DNA from: Rikenellaceae bacterium
GTDB taxonomy: Bacteria > Bacteroidota > Bacteroidia > Bacteroidales > Rikenellaceae
Length of the DNA: 64,000 bases
Reading direction: 5' to 3'
Assembly (NCBI GenBank): GCA_902363575.1
Contig: CABJAJ010000003.1
Span: 186,001 to 250,000 of the forward strand
The notes beneath the pieces are model-generated. The model made no database searches, had not been told where the DNA came from, and saw nothing but the letters and a program-made list of their open reading frames with translations. A program made the translations under genes and the position numbers. Below, piece by piece: positions 49,701 to 57,277 of this stretch. Within the stretch, counting starts at the first letter, position 1; the number at the start of each line of letters is the position of its first letter.

Positions 49701-50460
49701 TGTTTATGACTTCGGTCTTGGCCTGATTGATGGCGGCAGTCCAGTTCAGGCTCACGCCGGAACCGAACGTGATTTTCCCCGTTACGGCATCATATCGGAT
49801 CGACTGGTCTCCGCTGCCGAGCGTCACGCTGCCGGACGTATCCAGCACAAAGGTCTTTTTCCCGGCCCGGAAACCGTAGATACCATCGACGGTTTCCTTG
49901 ACAACGCTTCCTTTCTCGTCCGTTACCGTCAAGGGGAAATGCCCCATAGCCACGCCCGTTATCGTTCCATTGGCATTCTTCACGCCGGCAAAGAGCTTCG
50001 GAGTGATAAGCGTCATGGCATCGATCTGGGTACGGTTCGAGTCCCAGTCGGCGACCCAGTCCAGCATTTCACTGCTTGCACCCGTTGCTCCCTGCCTGGA
50101 CTTGGCCCATGCGAAGGAGAGAGAATAAGTCTGACCGTCGATAATTACAGGGATCAAGACCGTCCCGTCATCGGCAAGGTTTTTTGTGCCGGCCGTAACT
50201 GTATAGGTAATCGTATGGCGAAGGTTATCCGCCACAATCGACGCGAATCCGACGGGAGCAGCGATAGTTCCGAAACGAAAATCCGTCTCGATGCTTTGTC
50301 CGTGCATCACGCTGACGATTGAGGTGATAACCACATTCCGCTGGATAACGCCCGCTTCATCCGCCGTAAAAAGGTATTGCCCGACGGACTGGGTAATCGT
50401 ATAGGCATCTTCCTGAACGACGATGGTTGCTTGTCCCCGGGCGAGAAGTTGCTGGTTCAT
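46750..50460 (-). CDS. Very large phage tail fibre with internal duplication
   Basis: 1236 residues. The N terminus (NQQLLARGQATIVVQEDAYT) resembles that of the fibre at 50569 (AIKVARGQITIIDQNDAVSL), so both may attach to the same place. A repeated module occurs twice: NIINTAYINGLSCAFVRGTI / NIINTAYINGLTCTFVRGKI, each followed by GGWTIG and then by RIYKNNIVLGADGSITNGTK / RIYKNNVSLGADGSITNSTR and WKLNNDGSGS / WKLNNDGSAS. An alanine-rich coiled stretch (AATTAQSKADAALVSAKSYA) lies near residues 260-340. Likely host-recognition fibre. Confidence 0.75.
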   Translation of the reverse strand: MNQQLLARGQATIVVQEDAYTITQSVGQYLFTADEAGVIQRNVVITSIVSVMHGQSIETDFRFGTIAAPVGFASIVADNLRHTITYTVTAGTKNLADDGTVLIPVIIDGQTYSLSFAWAKSRQGATGASSEMLDWVADWDSNRTQIDAMTLITPKLFAGVKNANGTITGVAMGHFPLTVTDEKGSVVKETVDGIYGFRAGKKTFVLDTSGSVTLGSGDQSIRYDAVTGKITFGSGVSLNWTAAINQAKTEVINTAATTAQSKADAALVSAKSYADTKKNEAVTQAGKDADGKISTLTTQLNASIADAKKAGTDARAVADAITTKATTEGWSNKLTYIDANGIFTGKLSANTVSAININASQITSGTIATARLNAAEIKSNIINTAYINGLSCAFVRGTIGGWTIGTTTLSNSHILLDSGNKRVVVYGANSSATSGKRAQLYYNTDSDFGFFATDGNGTCLARFGSANTIAGWNVEASRIYKNNIVLGADGSITNGTKWKLNNDGSGSIASGNISWNAAGTVTFSSAVSLNWKNDIEAAKKANFGYPYYYKLVINGEEDKYYPVIFKGGDQTVKRDILIRRGYSEQAPDSWNTATHKGGLILLLKANFGGWGGISYSWDIYELSEMYCRMFAGATLCGNCCMFAIFLRGGGTTGAVYHIYSDQPIVSNAVSPSPIPAAPQIAYNSDLIFQSGTTQAFAPAPRTLTASVEEEIRRKRFIVLAQGSDSTLAAHPLTYISSTGIYTGTLTAAQVNAVSIDASSIKSGTLSADRIAAGSITSAKLDAASIKANIINTAYINGLTCTFVRGKIGGWTIGSDNITVGSIGAVGAMPIQIRSAASGSGYWYTGAYKPLGITMTWHQTSNAGHVVFGQIAASGSTVKTGFLGIQMMTWDNVEYFCLSANYTKSGSKEIYNRIAGWAFDNTRIYKNNVSLGADGSITNSTRWKLNNDGSASFGSGKSVFNTDGSGQVANGKFQWDASGNIVAQGGKFKDVTIQGTIRSAFVENDPSIWINIGGGTTGGIQTDPVHYDNVVCIQSGGWNENINLPWTLENSGRRICLVNYRWGSTISSGVMSITAPSGKYFYEDGISKSTLSFSREVVELIGYGDNTTFFGWIVLNRRDMMTTSRYGKFQQILVTGIVTGTTSSASIRYRCFDGSKSVSVSRLGKGMYRVYLPSSWSLSSRYIVMATGIYSTAENTPIYPTVKAIYSYYFDIYTQDDASRNDGSFNFQVISTADWDL

Positions 50461-50474
50461 GCAGATTTTTTCTC

Positions 50475-50484
50475 AAAGAATAGC
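50475..50484 (-). promoter_or_regulatory. Putative phage promoter motif GCTATTCTTT
   Basis: AGCTATTCTTTGAGAAAAAA on the minus strand, 14 bases before the 1236-residue fibre start and after the terminator of the upstream gene. Confidence 0.45.
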
Positions 50485-50510
50485 TGTACAATCCGAAAAG
50501 AGTTGAACAA

Positions 50511-50541
50511 AAAAGAGTGCCCCGTCCATCAGGACAGGGCA
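50511..50541 (-). terminator. Intrinsic terminator after the Ig-like fibre gene
   Basis: ATGCCCTGTCC / GGACGGGGCAC stem, then ACTCTTTTTTG on the minus strand. The putative promoter motif at 50475-50484 follows, giving a clean transcript boundary. Confidence 0.65.
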
Positions 50542-50568
50542 TCCGTGGTATAGAAAAGGATAAATGGG

Positions 50569-51879
50569 CTATTTCGAGACCTCGCACATCAGTACGCCGC
50601 GTCCCGTAACCTCGGTTTTGAGCACATTGATCGACTTTCCGGTGTAGGTTTTTACCACCGATGAACCTGCGGCATTCCAGAGTTTCCACGTGTAGGTATA
50701 GGTTGTTCCCGCCGTATCGATCTCCTCACCGTTGCGATAGAGGATGGCCTTGACGTCCACATCGTTGCTGTTGTTCTTGATGATGAACCCTTTCTGGCTG
50801 ACCAAATCGACCGTGATGGGATCGGACATGTCCGTGAAGGAGAGAATGTCGCAGACGACTTTGTTGGCCGAGGCGTTGCCGGCCGAGGTGTCGGTATCTT
50901 TAATGGCGCACTTGAAGGTTTCGAAATTGAGTACGGCATCCGCCGTGATGGTGATCTCGTTGGTTGTCCAGCCGGCCGTCACACCCCGCTGATTGGTAGA
51001 GGTCAGATACGACCAGCCCACACCCAGCATGGCATTATAATAAGGACATGATACGGCATCGCCCGAGGCGGCAGCCGCACTTAGAGCCGAGGTTAGCGTT
51101 ACGACCTTCGTCGAGGTATTGACCGAAGATATGGTATATTGAGCCGCACCGACCGTGATCTTTCCCCCGGCTTCCATATTGGTAACGGCGGCAACGGTAA
51201 TGGTCGTGGCTCCCGCTGCGGCCGCCGCAGAGAGCGTCGTCGGGGCGAATACGGAGGAATCCTTGATTCCCCACGCATAAGTGACATTCGTCGTATCGAT
51301 GGCCGCACCGCGCCAAAGGTCACAGTGAGCCCGTAAGGTCGAAATTTCGTCATTCTTGAAGACGATACCATCCGGGGCATAACACACGGCGGCGATCATA
51401 GCCCCCGCATTGAGGTGCTGGGTAAACTGTACCTCGGCGCGGAATGAGATCTCCAGACCGTTGGCGTCGAGGTAGATCGCTTCGAAGGTGTAACGGGCTT
51501 GCGGAGCCGCGATTGTCAGGTGGTTGGCCTTGATGGTCAGTGCATATTTGGCCGAAGCCGCACCGATGGTACAACTGTCCTGACCGTTGGTTATGAGCGT
51601 GCCGTTCTTGTACCACTTCGTCGAGCCGCTTTTGATACCGGGCGTCAGCGCGGCGGCATTTCCTACAGCGGTAATCTGGTCCGTTCCTCCCTTGCCGCTC
51701 ACGTAGAGTGCCGGCGTCAGCACCAGATACGGGGATGCTGTCCACGATGGGGCGTAGGTATTCGTATCCTTGTTATAGACCTGCGTTAATGGTTGATTGG
51801 AACCTATGAAGGCTTGCAGGGAGACTGCATCATTCTGGTCGATAATGGTTATCTGACCACGAGCTACTTTGATTGCCAT
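50569..51879 (-). CDS. Phage tail protein with Ig-like C terminus
   Basis: 436 residues. MAIKVARGQITIIDQNDAVS start, then beta-rich segments (VYNKDTNTYAPSWTASPYLV), a central AAAAGATTITVAAVTNMEAG-type segment, and an Ig-like end (YRNGEEIDTAGTTYTYTWKL, SSVVKTYTGKSINVLKTEVT). It may be a shaft or adhesin component of the fibre. A CTATTCT motif touches its ATG. Between two longer fibre genes. Confidence 0.65.
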   Translation of the reverse strand: MAIKVARGQITIIDQNDAVSLQAFIGSNQPLTQVYNKDTNTYAPSWTASPYLVLTPALYVSGKGGTDQITAVGNAAALTPGIKSGSTKWYKNGTLITNGQDSCTIGAASAKYALTIKANHLTIAAPQARYTFEAIYLDANGLEISFRAEVQFTQHLNAGAMIAAVCYAPDGIVFKNDEISTLRAHCDLWRGAAIDTTNVTYAWGIKDSSVFAPTTLSAAAAAGATTITVAAVTNMEAGGKITVGAAQYTISSVNTSTKVVTLTSALSAAAASGDAVSCPYYNAMLGVGWSYLTSTNQRGVTAGWTTNEITITADAVLNFETFKCAIKDTDTSAGNASANKVVCDILSFTDMSDPITVDLVSQKGFIIKNNSNDVDVKAILYRNGEEIDTAGTTYTYTWKLWNAAGSSVVKTYTGKSINVLKTEVTGRGVLMCEVSK

Positions 51880-51887
51880 AGAATAGA
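51880..51887 (-). promoter_or_regulatory. Putative phage promoter motif (TCTATTCT) at the ATG
   Basis: AATCTATTCTATGGCA on the minus strand, the last bases being the start codon of the gene ending at 50569. Here the motif leaves no leader, which argues against promoter function at this copy. Confidence 0.25.
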
Positions 51888-51900
51888 TTATGTTTTGATG

Positions 51901-54147
51901 TTATGATATTTCCACTTCACAGTTGAAGGTAGCCTGACGCCACACATCGTCATCGGTAACAAGCAAGGTGCGTCCCCGGTGCTCTTGCACATTCCACAGA
52001 GCATCGCTCTCCGCATCCCGGCTACTTCGGCTCCAGCGAAAACGCTCTTCGGGGATGCGTTCCGTTACTTCCGTTCCTCCTTTATACACGCGGGCCTGAA
52101 GCATCGTGGAGCCTTGTCCGTTGCGCAGTACCGTACCGTGTTCCGATTCCACATACAAAGAATAGCTGTCCGTACCGTCATAATGTTTGAAAACGGTATG
52201 CTGTCCGCTGTAAAGCGTATCGTCTGATAAGGCTGACAGTCGGAGCGTCAGGACATCACGTCCTTCCCATCCATGAAAATCCGGCGTGAGTACATAGGAA
52301 TTCGTGTTCCCTCCCGCATTTTTCCACTGCCCGTCATCGGCCAGATATTCCCAAAGGCAGGAGCTTGGCTCGAAGTTGTGCGTCGTTCCCGTGAGCAGAA
52401 TTTCAGCCGGATCACAAAGGCTTCCCAAGAGTTCGTCCGGAAAGTGGAATACGGTTCCGCCTTCGATGGTTACGAAGCGGGGTTTCATCTGCTGTTGCGT
52501 CGTCTCGTCCAGGTCTTCCCAGCGGATTGTTACCTCCTGCAAGGTGATGGAATCCTTGTCCCATCGAAACCGCCCGCCGGAGAAATAACCCGTGCCGTCC
52601 CGATTGATGACGAACGAACCGTCGGCCGAGCTGATGGAACCGTCCTCGTTCAACCTTAAAAGCGGATGCTGGATCGTACCGCCCACACCTCCCCGGCAGA
52701 ACCATGCTCCATATTCCTCCGTATCATCGAGCACGCCATCCGTAGCCTGGTACAGAGTCGGTATCTTGCCTTGTTCGAGTTGCGGGGAGCTGATAAGAGA
52801 GCCTGCGGCACCGGTTAGGGTTATGTTCATTCCGCTGCCGGGGATATGTTCTATGGTCAGAACAATATGCAGACGTGTCCATTCCCGTCCGATTGTGAGA
52901 TCTTGGGGTAATGTAGTACCGTATTGCACCCGCAGTGTTGTGGCTATCTCTCGGCGTATCCAGAACGAGAAACAATAGAGCTGTCCGGCATGTGCCTCGG
53001 TCCACGCTTCGCTCTGACAATCGATGCGAACATTATCGGCCGTGATCCGGTGGCACACGCCGATACCGGCAGGCGAAGGTTCTGTCACAACGGAGGCCGC
53101 CGGATAAAAGGCCGGCTCCAGACTGTTCACGAAGCAGTTCTTATGGATACGACCCACATAGAAGGTACTCCCGAACCCGGCCTCGTCTCCGGCGGTAAGT
53201 GTCCCCGCCACATTCACATCGCGCGTGGCATAGAGCCGCTGGAAATAGGCCCCGTAGCCTTGCAGCATACCGAAAAGCGGATCGGAAACACCCGTGATAC
53301 GCCCCACACGGATTTTCGAGGCGTCGGTAAAGGATGAAAGATGTTCCAGCAGGCAGACATTCAGGTCGGATATCTCGCACCAGTCACCCACGGAAAGATA
53401 CGCTGCAAGATCAAAAGTCAGCACGCGGAGATACTCTGCCGGGAAGTCCACCGTAATAAGGCTCAACCGGTATTGCCAAGCGGTAGTGACATCCACCGTG
53501 TCGCTGCCGTCCGTCTCCGTACCGTCGGCATACCCGAAGTGTAGCGGTACAGACTCCAGAGCCTTCGATGCCCGGATACGGAACGAGATGACCAGACGCT
53601 GGGGATGTCCTACGGGTACAGTGAAAGGTATCTGCAACCCCGCCTCGGTCGTTGCCGAAGCAGCGGTGCGGGTAAGGCGTATGGTCCGTTCTGCTCCACC
53701 TTCCGACGGGGTGTAACGGTACGTCCATGCTTCGCTGTCGCGACAGCCGAACCCCGCAAGGGAAGAAGGACGGCAGAGGGAACGCTCCGTCCCCATGCCG
53801 TCGATGACATCCATGTACGGGGACTCCCCATCCGAAGCGGTCAGGTAGAGCGCCCCGCTGCGTCGTTCGTCCGTGAGACTCGTCAGGCGCACGAAATCCA
53901 GCAACTCTCCATCATGGGGCTCGTCCCCCTCGATGAGTGCCCCGATAAAGAAGGGGGATGACGCTTGCTTCCCATCCGGCAGCAAAACCTGATCTTCCCC
54001 GGTGGAGAGTACGACCATCAGACTGTAAAGGGTGCGTGCGCCGTCCATATACTGTCGGCGCACCACATCGCCCATGTGTAATCCCTGCCGTTTTTTCGAG
54101 TCGGGAGCGATGCGGATTTTGAATCGGGAATAGTCGTATTTAGCCAT
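51901..54147 (-). CDS. Phage tail protein with LamG/carbohydrate-binding-like domains
   Basis: 748 residues from ATG 54147, 8 bases after the upstream stop. MAKYDYSRFKIRIAPDSKKR start; two sets of jelly-roll-like segments (PVGHPQRLVISFRIRASKAL, then IATTLRVQYGTTLPQDLTIG and RLHIVLTIEHIPGSGMNITL) resemble LamG or carbohydrate-binding modules. The second half has DGSISSADGSFVINRDGTGY, matching the GSITN... repeats of the 1236-residue fibre, and ends in an Ig-like region. Possibly a spike or tail-tip component. Confidence 0.65.
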   Translation of the reverse strand: MAKYDYSRFKIRIAPDSKKRQGLHMGDVVRRQYMDGARTLYSLMVVLSTGEDQVLLPDGKQASSPFFIGALIEGDEPHDGELLDFVRLTSLTDERRSGALYLTASDGESPYMDVIDGMGTERSLCRPSSLAGFGCRDSEAWTYRYTPSEGGAERTIRLTRTAASATTEAGLQIPFTVPVGHPQRLVISFRIRASKALESVPLHFGYADGTETDGSDTVDVTTAWQYRLSLITVDFPAEYLRVLTFDLAAYLSVGDWCEISDLNVCLLEHLSSFTDASKIRVGRITGVSDPLFGMLQGYGAYFQRLYATRDVNVAGTLTAGDEAGFGSTFYVGRIHKNCFVNSLEPAFYPAASVVTEPSPAGIGVCHRITADNVRIDCQSEAWTEAHAGQLYCFSFWIRREIATTLRVQYGTTLPQDLTIGREWTRLHIVLTIEHIPGSGMNITLTGAAGSLISSPQLEQGKIPTLYQATDGVLDDTEEYGAWFCRGGVGGTIQHPLLRLNEDGSISSADGSFVINRDGTGYFSGGRFRWDKDSITLQEVTIRWEDLDETTQQQMKPRFVTIEGGTVFHFPDELLGSLCDPAEILLTGTTHNFEPSSCLWEYLADDGQWKNAGGNTNSYVLTPDFHGWEGRDVLTLRLSALSDDTLYSGQHTVFKHYDGTDSYSLYVESEHGTVLRNGQGSTMLQARVYKGGTEVTERIPEERFRWSRSSRDAESDALWNVQEHRGRTLLVTDDDVWRQATFNCEVEIS

Positions 54148-54155
54148 AAATCGAT

Positions 54156-55835
54156 TTACAGTTTCTCGACACTGTCTCCCGAACAGGTGTCCGTCACCCA
54201 TAGCGAGCCGTTGGTCGCCGAGGAACGCTGCACCTCCAGTTCATAGACCCTCATCCTTTTGCGGATGGTCAGTTCGTCGAACGTGGCGGAAATGTTCCCA
54301 GTGGTCAGACTGCGAAGAATTGCCCAGCCTGTGCCGGCCATGCCCGACGTAAAAAGTGCCGATGAGAGGCTGCCGTCGAAGTAGGCGTTGCCGCAGTGGC
54401 GGATGCCGTCCCGGATCTGTCTGAGGCAGATGTCGTCGGAAAAGAATAGCCCCTCGACCGTCAGGCGGGTGAGCGTTCCGTCGATACCGATATGGCCGGT
54501 GGCCTCAAAGGGGTTTAGGGAGACGATGAAATCACCGAGCGTTCCGACGTGCAGGGAATCCGAGAACCGGTTCTGCGGTGCATACAGACTGGTGGAAGGG
54601 GCATGTTCCCAAAAAGCTGCTACCTGACTGTACCCGCCGTCTGGAATCGCTGTGCGGTCGCTGCGTGATACAAACGTCAGCCGCTCTGCATCGGCAGCCA
54701 GATAACAACCATCATCCGTACCGAAGCGCAGCCGTTTATGGATCAGGATTCCCTCGTCCTCGCTGTCGTTTCGATATGTAGAGAGCAGATCGCCGCCATA
54801 GTTGTGGCGCACACGAAGCGAATCGGGGAAATAGGCAGCCCCGTAGTTGGATAGCAACACATGCTCTCCATCGACATCGGCAAGGTTCGCCATCAGCCGT
54901 ACTTTGTTCGTGTGGTCTCCACCCAACAACAGGTCTCCGTCAGCACCCTCCAGACGGATGTCTTTCGCACCGGAACCTTTGAGCACGGTAACTCCGCCGA
55001 TTCGGACTCCGCATCCGGCTGAAAAGGTAAGGTCATTCAGACAGGAAACGGTCTCTCCGAGAACAGAGAAGAGCAGCCGCCCGCCGTCGCCCAACTCTAC
55101 GCCCTGCAAGGCCCGCAGCTTGCCGGAGAGTGCTGCCGCCCCCATGACTTCGAGAGAACCGGCAATGATAGCATTGTGCATCGACCAGTCCACGGTGGGA
55201 AGGTTGGAATTACCGCCGTGATAGACTTCCCGTCCATGAATGAGCAGGCTGTCCGACGTCAGGAGCACTCCGTTTTCTTTGGTCTCGCCCAACAGGACAC
55301 TTCCGGTCAGGGAAAGGTGGGCATCGGCGAAATCGACCCGTTTCCCGTTCAGGAAAATCGTCCCGGTAGCCGGATCGCAACGGAGCGGCTGCATACCGCC
55401 CACAAAGAGCTGGTTCCCGCCGACATGTACGTCACCCGTCAGGCGGATGCCGTAGGTGTAACCGATGATGTTTCCATCGCCATCGGTTTGCGGAGTGCGA
55501 AAGGTTTCCAGCACGCGGCGGTTGTCGATGCCGGCGGTAAAGCCGTAGTCGGCGCACAACGGCCCCTGCATGTCACCGCCGCTTCTGGGAAGATAGCCGG
55601 CCCAGCTACCCGTGCCGCCCTCCCCGGAAACGCCTGACGAAATCGCCTCGGCAAACCCGTAGGCCGTGTTGTGCAGACGGATGGACGTGTCGTCACCTTC
55701 TTCTACGCCATAGGGATTGTCCTCGCTTTTGCGCTCCTGGGCGTTGAAGAAGGTCTGGTATAACTGGCGGTAGAGACTGTAGCACAGGCTCTGCGGGTCG
55801 AGACCGCCGATGCCGGGATGAAGGGTGACGCTCAT
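54156..55835 (-). CDS. Phage tail/structural protein, unknown type
   Basis: 559 residues from the ATG at 55835 that overlaps the preceding TGA (ATGA). SVTLHPGIGGLDPQSLCYSL, then GYLPRSGGDMQGPLCADYGF, with later beta-stretches repeating MHNAIIAGSLEVMGAAALSG-like, VELGDGGRLLFSVLGETVSC and TGHIGIDGTLTRLTVEGLFF. The pattern of G-x-x-x-V repeats is that of tail fibre shafts. 14 residues before the end: WVTDTCSGDS. No family recognised. Confidence 0.55.
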   Translation of the reverse strand: MSVTLHPGIGGLDPQSLCYSLYRQLYQTFFNAQERKSEDNPYGVEEGDDTSIRLHNTAYGFAEAISSGVSGEGGTGSWAGYLPRSGGDMQGPLCADYGFTAGIDNRRVLETFRTPQTDGDGNIIGYTYGIRLTGDVHVGGNQLFVGGMQPLRCDPATGTIFLNGKRVDFADAHLSLTGSVLLGETKENGVLLTSDSLLIHGREVYHGGNSNLPTVDWSMHNAIIAGSLEVMGAAALSGKLRALQGVELGDGGRLLFSVLGETVSCLNDLTFSAGCGVRIGGVTVLKGSGAKDIRLEGADGDLLLGGDHTNKVRLMANLADVDGEHVLLSNYGAAYFPDSLRVRHNYGGDLLSTYRNDSEDEGILIHKRLRFGTDDGCYLAADAERLTFVSRSDRTAIPDGGYSQVAAFWEHAPSTSLYAPQNRFSDSLHVGTLGDFIVSLNPFEATGHIGIDGTLTRLTVEGLFFSDDICLRQIRDGIRHCGNAYFDGSLSSALFTSGMAGTGWAILRSLTTGNISATFDELTIRKRMRVYELEVQRSSATNGSLWVTDTCSGDSVEKL

Positions 55836-56740
55836 TTGGTATAGGAGGTTTTGGATAGGAATTTCTGAATCTTGGAGGTCAGCGAGAGGAAGTTGGGAAA
55901 GTTCAGCGGCTGCATGGTTCCCATGAGCGTAGGTGTCATGATCTTGCTGCACTCCGTCAGGAAATCCAGCATGAGCTGCGCCAGTTCATTCCCTAATACA
56001 AGCGGCTCGGTGGCGTTCTCGTCGCCGAGCGTCACTTTGTTATCTGCTACGGCAACGGTCGTGGAATTTACCTTCTGCACGATTTTGTCGGCGGTCTGTT
56101 TGACTTCCGACTTATCGACGGTCTGCGTGATCTCTTCCGCGCCCTGCACGACCGACGACTCTTTGCCGCTGTCGTTTCTGACTGTTGCCGTGATACCTTC
56201 GGCCGTGTAGATAGTGTGTGCTTCGTTTCCCGTTGGTTCCAATTCGTCGTAGTCGGGCGAAGAGTCGCTGCCGGGGTCGAGAGCCTCGGTTTCCGTCATG
56301 CCGATGCAGATCTCCGTATGTGCCTCCATGCGGATCGTTTCGGCGTGGGAGTAGTTGACGATATAGGCATGACGGGTGGCGGCATCCAGTACGATGGTCA
56401 CCTCCGAAAAAAGGGTCGGCACGATGAGAAAACCGCCCTCGTTGTTCCGGGCGGCAGCCAGCAACACGCCTTTGTGGATGATACCGCCCGCCGAGGCCGT
56501 CTCGTCGGGATATTCACCCACGTCCACCGTGCCGCCGTAGTCGGCGAACTCTTCATCACCGGGGTCGTCATGTATCTTGGCGACATAGCCGTGAATCATG
56601 CGGGCGGTACCCACACCGCCCATGCCGCCCGGAGCCATCTCGATACGCTCGATACTGCGTCCCAGCGCAATTTTGCGGATCGCCTCCTGTATCATCCGCC
56701 GGTTGTTGTCCTGCATATTCCTTCTGTTCGGTTCTTCCAT
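55832..56740 (-). CDS. Baseplate assembly protein V / spike-like
   Basis: 302 residues. After a helical start (RRMIQEAIRKIALGRSIERI) comes an OB-fold-like part (ARMIHGYVAKIHDDPGDEEF, then YPDETASAGGIIHKGVLLAA) as in gpV of contractile tails, followed by a beta-helical segment with short repeats (VRNDSGKESSVVQGAEEITQ, VDKSEVKQTADKIVQKVNST) and a helical end NFLSLTSKIQKFLSKTSYTK. It is the first gene of the block; a GCTACTCTTT motif lies 13 bases upstream. Confidence 0.6.
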   Translation of the reverse strand: MEEPNRRNMQDNNRRMIQEAIRKIALGRSIERIEMAPGGMGGVGTARMIHGYVAKIHDDPGDEEFADYGGTVDVGEYPDETASAGGIIHKGVLLAAARNNEGGFLIVPTLFSEVTIVLDAATRHAYIVNYSHAETIRMEAHTEICIGMTETEALDPGSDSSPDYDELEPTGNEAHTIYTAEGITATVRNDSGKESSVVQGAEEITQTVDKSEVKQTADKIVQKVNSTTVAVADNKVTLGDENATEPLVLGNELAQLMLDFLTECSKIMTPTLMGTMQPLNFPNFLSLTSKIQKFLSKTSYTK

Positions 56741-56753
56741 ATCGCCGTTTTAT

Positions 56754-56763
56754 AAAGAGTAGC
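56754..56763 (-). promoter_or_regulatory. Putative phage promoter motif (GCTACTCTTT)
   Basis: GGCTACTCTTTATAAAACGG on the minus strand, 13 bases before the first gene of the block. Nearby, between 56764 and 56910, no other feature was found. Confidence 0.4.
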
Positions 56764-56911
56764 CGAAGACCGGATAAAGAGTTTTATCCGATGCAACTAT
56801 CTCATGAAAACGACAACTTGTGAATTTCTTGATAATCTGTATGTTTCAAAAAAGTTGGCCGTAAGGGAAAAATATTTCGGAATCATAGAATGAGATTTGA
56901 AACATTTTTGT

Positions 56912-56919
56912 TACTTTTG
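56912..56919 (+). promoter_or_regulatory. TAnnTTTG promoter box of the B12 operon
   Basis: TACTTTTG immediately upstream of the riboswitch, so transcription would start at or just before the aptamer. A -33 element is not clear. Confidence 0.5.
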
Positions 56920-56920
56920 T

Positions 56921-57090
56921 ACCGTTGTAGTTCCTTAACGGTCGGAAGACCCGATAGGATGAAAAGGGAATCCGGTGAAAATCCGGGACAGTACCTGCTG
57001 CTGTAAGTTCCAACAAAAAGTTGCCACAACCTGCCACTGGTCATAGGACTAGGAAGGCGTGGTAAGCTGGGATAAGTCAGAAGACCTGCT
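56921..57090 (+). ncRNA. Cobalamin riboswitch
   Basis: Core elements are present in the right order: GGGAATCCGGTGAAAATCCG (56966 onward), GGGACAG, CTGCTGTAA, CCACTGGTCA, AGGAAGGC (57051-57058), AAGCT and the B12 box AGTCAGAAGACCTGC (57075-57089). ACCGTT/AACGGT (56921-56942) may close P1. It precedes a DUF4465-BtuG-BtuB operon, whose cobalamin uptake function fits. When cobalamin is bound, expression should be off; the terminator at 57205-57247 offers the means. Confidence 0.92.
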
Positions 57091-57204
57091 ACAAATGCGA
57101 TGAGATAACCGCCACGGGTATTTGGCGTTTGTTCAATTACAGCATGATTGGCTGTGGGTTTATGCCTTTTAGGCTGACCTTACCGGAATTGATACAGACA
57201 CTGC

Positions 57205-57247
57205 ATCCGTTTGATACGATTACCCATCGTGACAAACGGATTTTTTG
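57205..57247 (+). terminator. Leader terminator downstream of the riboswitch
   Basis: ATCCGTTTG (57205-57213) pairs with CAAACGGAT (57233-57241), followed by TTTTTT (57241-57246), 31 bases before the first ATG of the operon. Its position suggests riboswitch control of termination. No antiterminator pairing was identified by eye. Confidence 0.75.
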
Positions 57248-57277
57248 TATATATATGTTTCACTAAACCAATTGAAT

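Larger units (their letters stand above)
18447..56763 (-). mobile_element. Prophage-like block, probably defective (head and tail-tube module missing)
   Basis: A contiguous block of phage genes, all minus strand except one cargo ATPase: baseplate and fibres (right), SSB, recombination, replication, lysis and terminase (left). No integrase, excisionase, repressor, portal, capsid, protease, tail sheath, tube or tape-measure gene is recognisable. In a myovirus order the missing genes would lie between the adaptor at 18630 and the baseplate spike at 56740, that is across the two ends of the block. No convincing att direct repeat was found at the edges. The left edge falls in or just after the open frame ending at 18447; the right edge lies between 56763 and the riboswitch. 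Confidence 0.75.

Noticed and set aside
18440..56800. att direct repeats flanking the phage block
   Set aside because: Only short, unrelated AT-rich similarities (for example TTTATCGGAT and TTTATCCGAT) are seen; not convincing.
57245..57277. ATG at 57245-57277 region as start of the DUF4465 gene
   Set aside because: It lies in and just after the terminator T-run and adds residues before the signal peptide; ATG at 57278 gives a normal lipoprotein signal.
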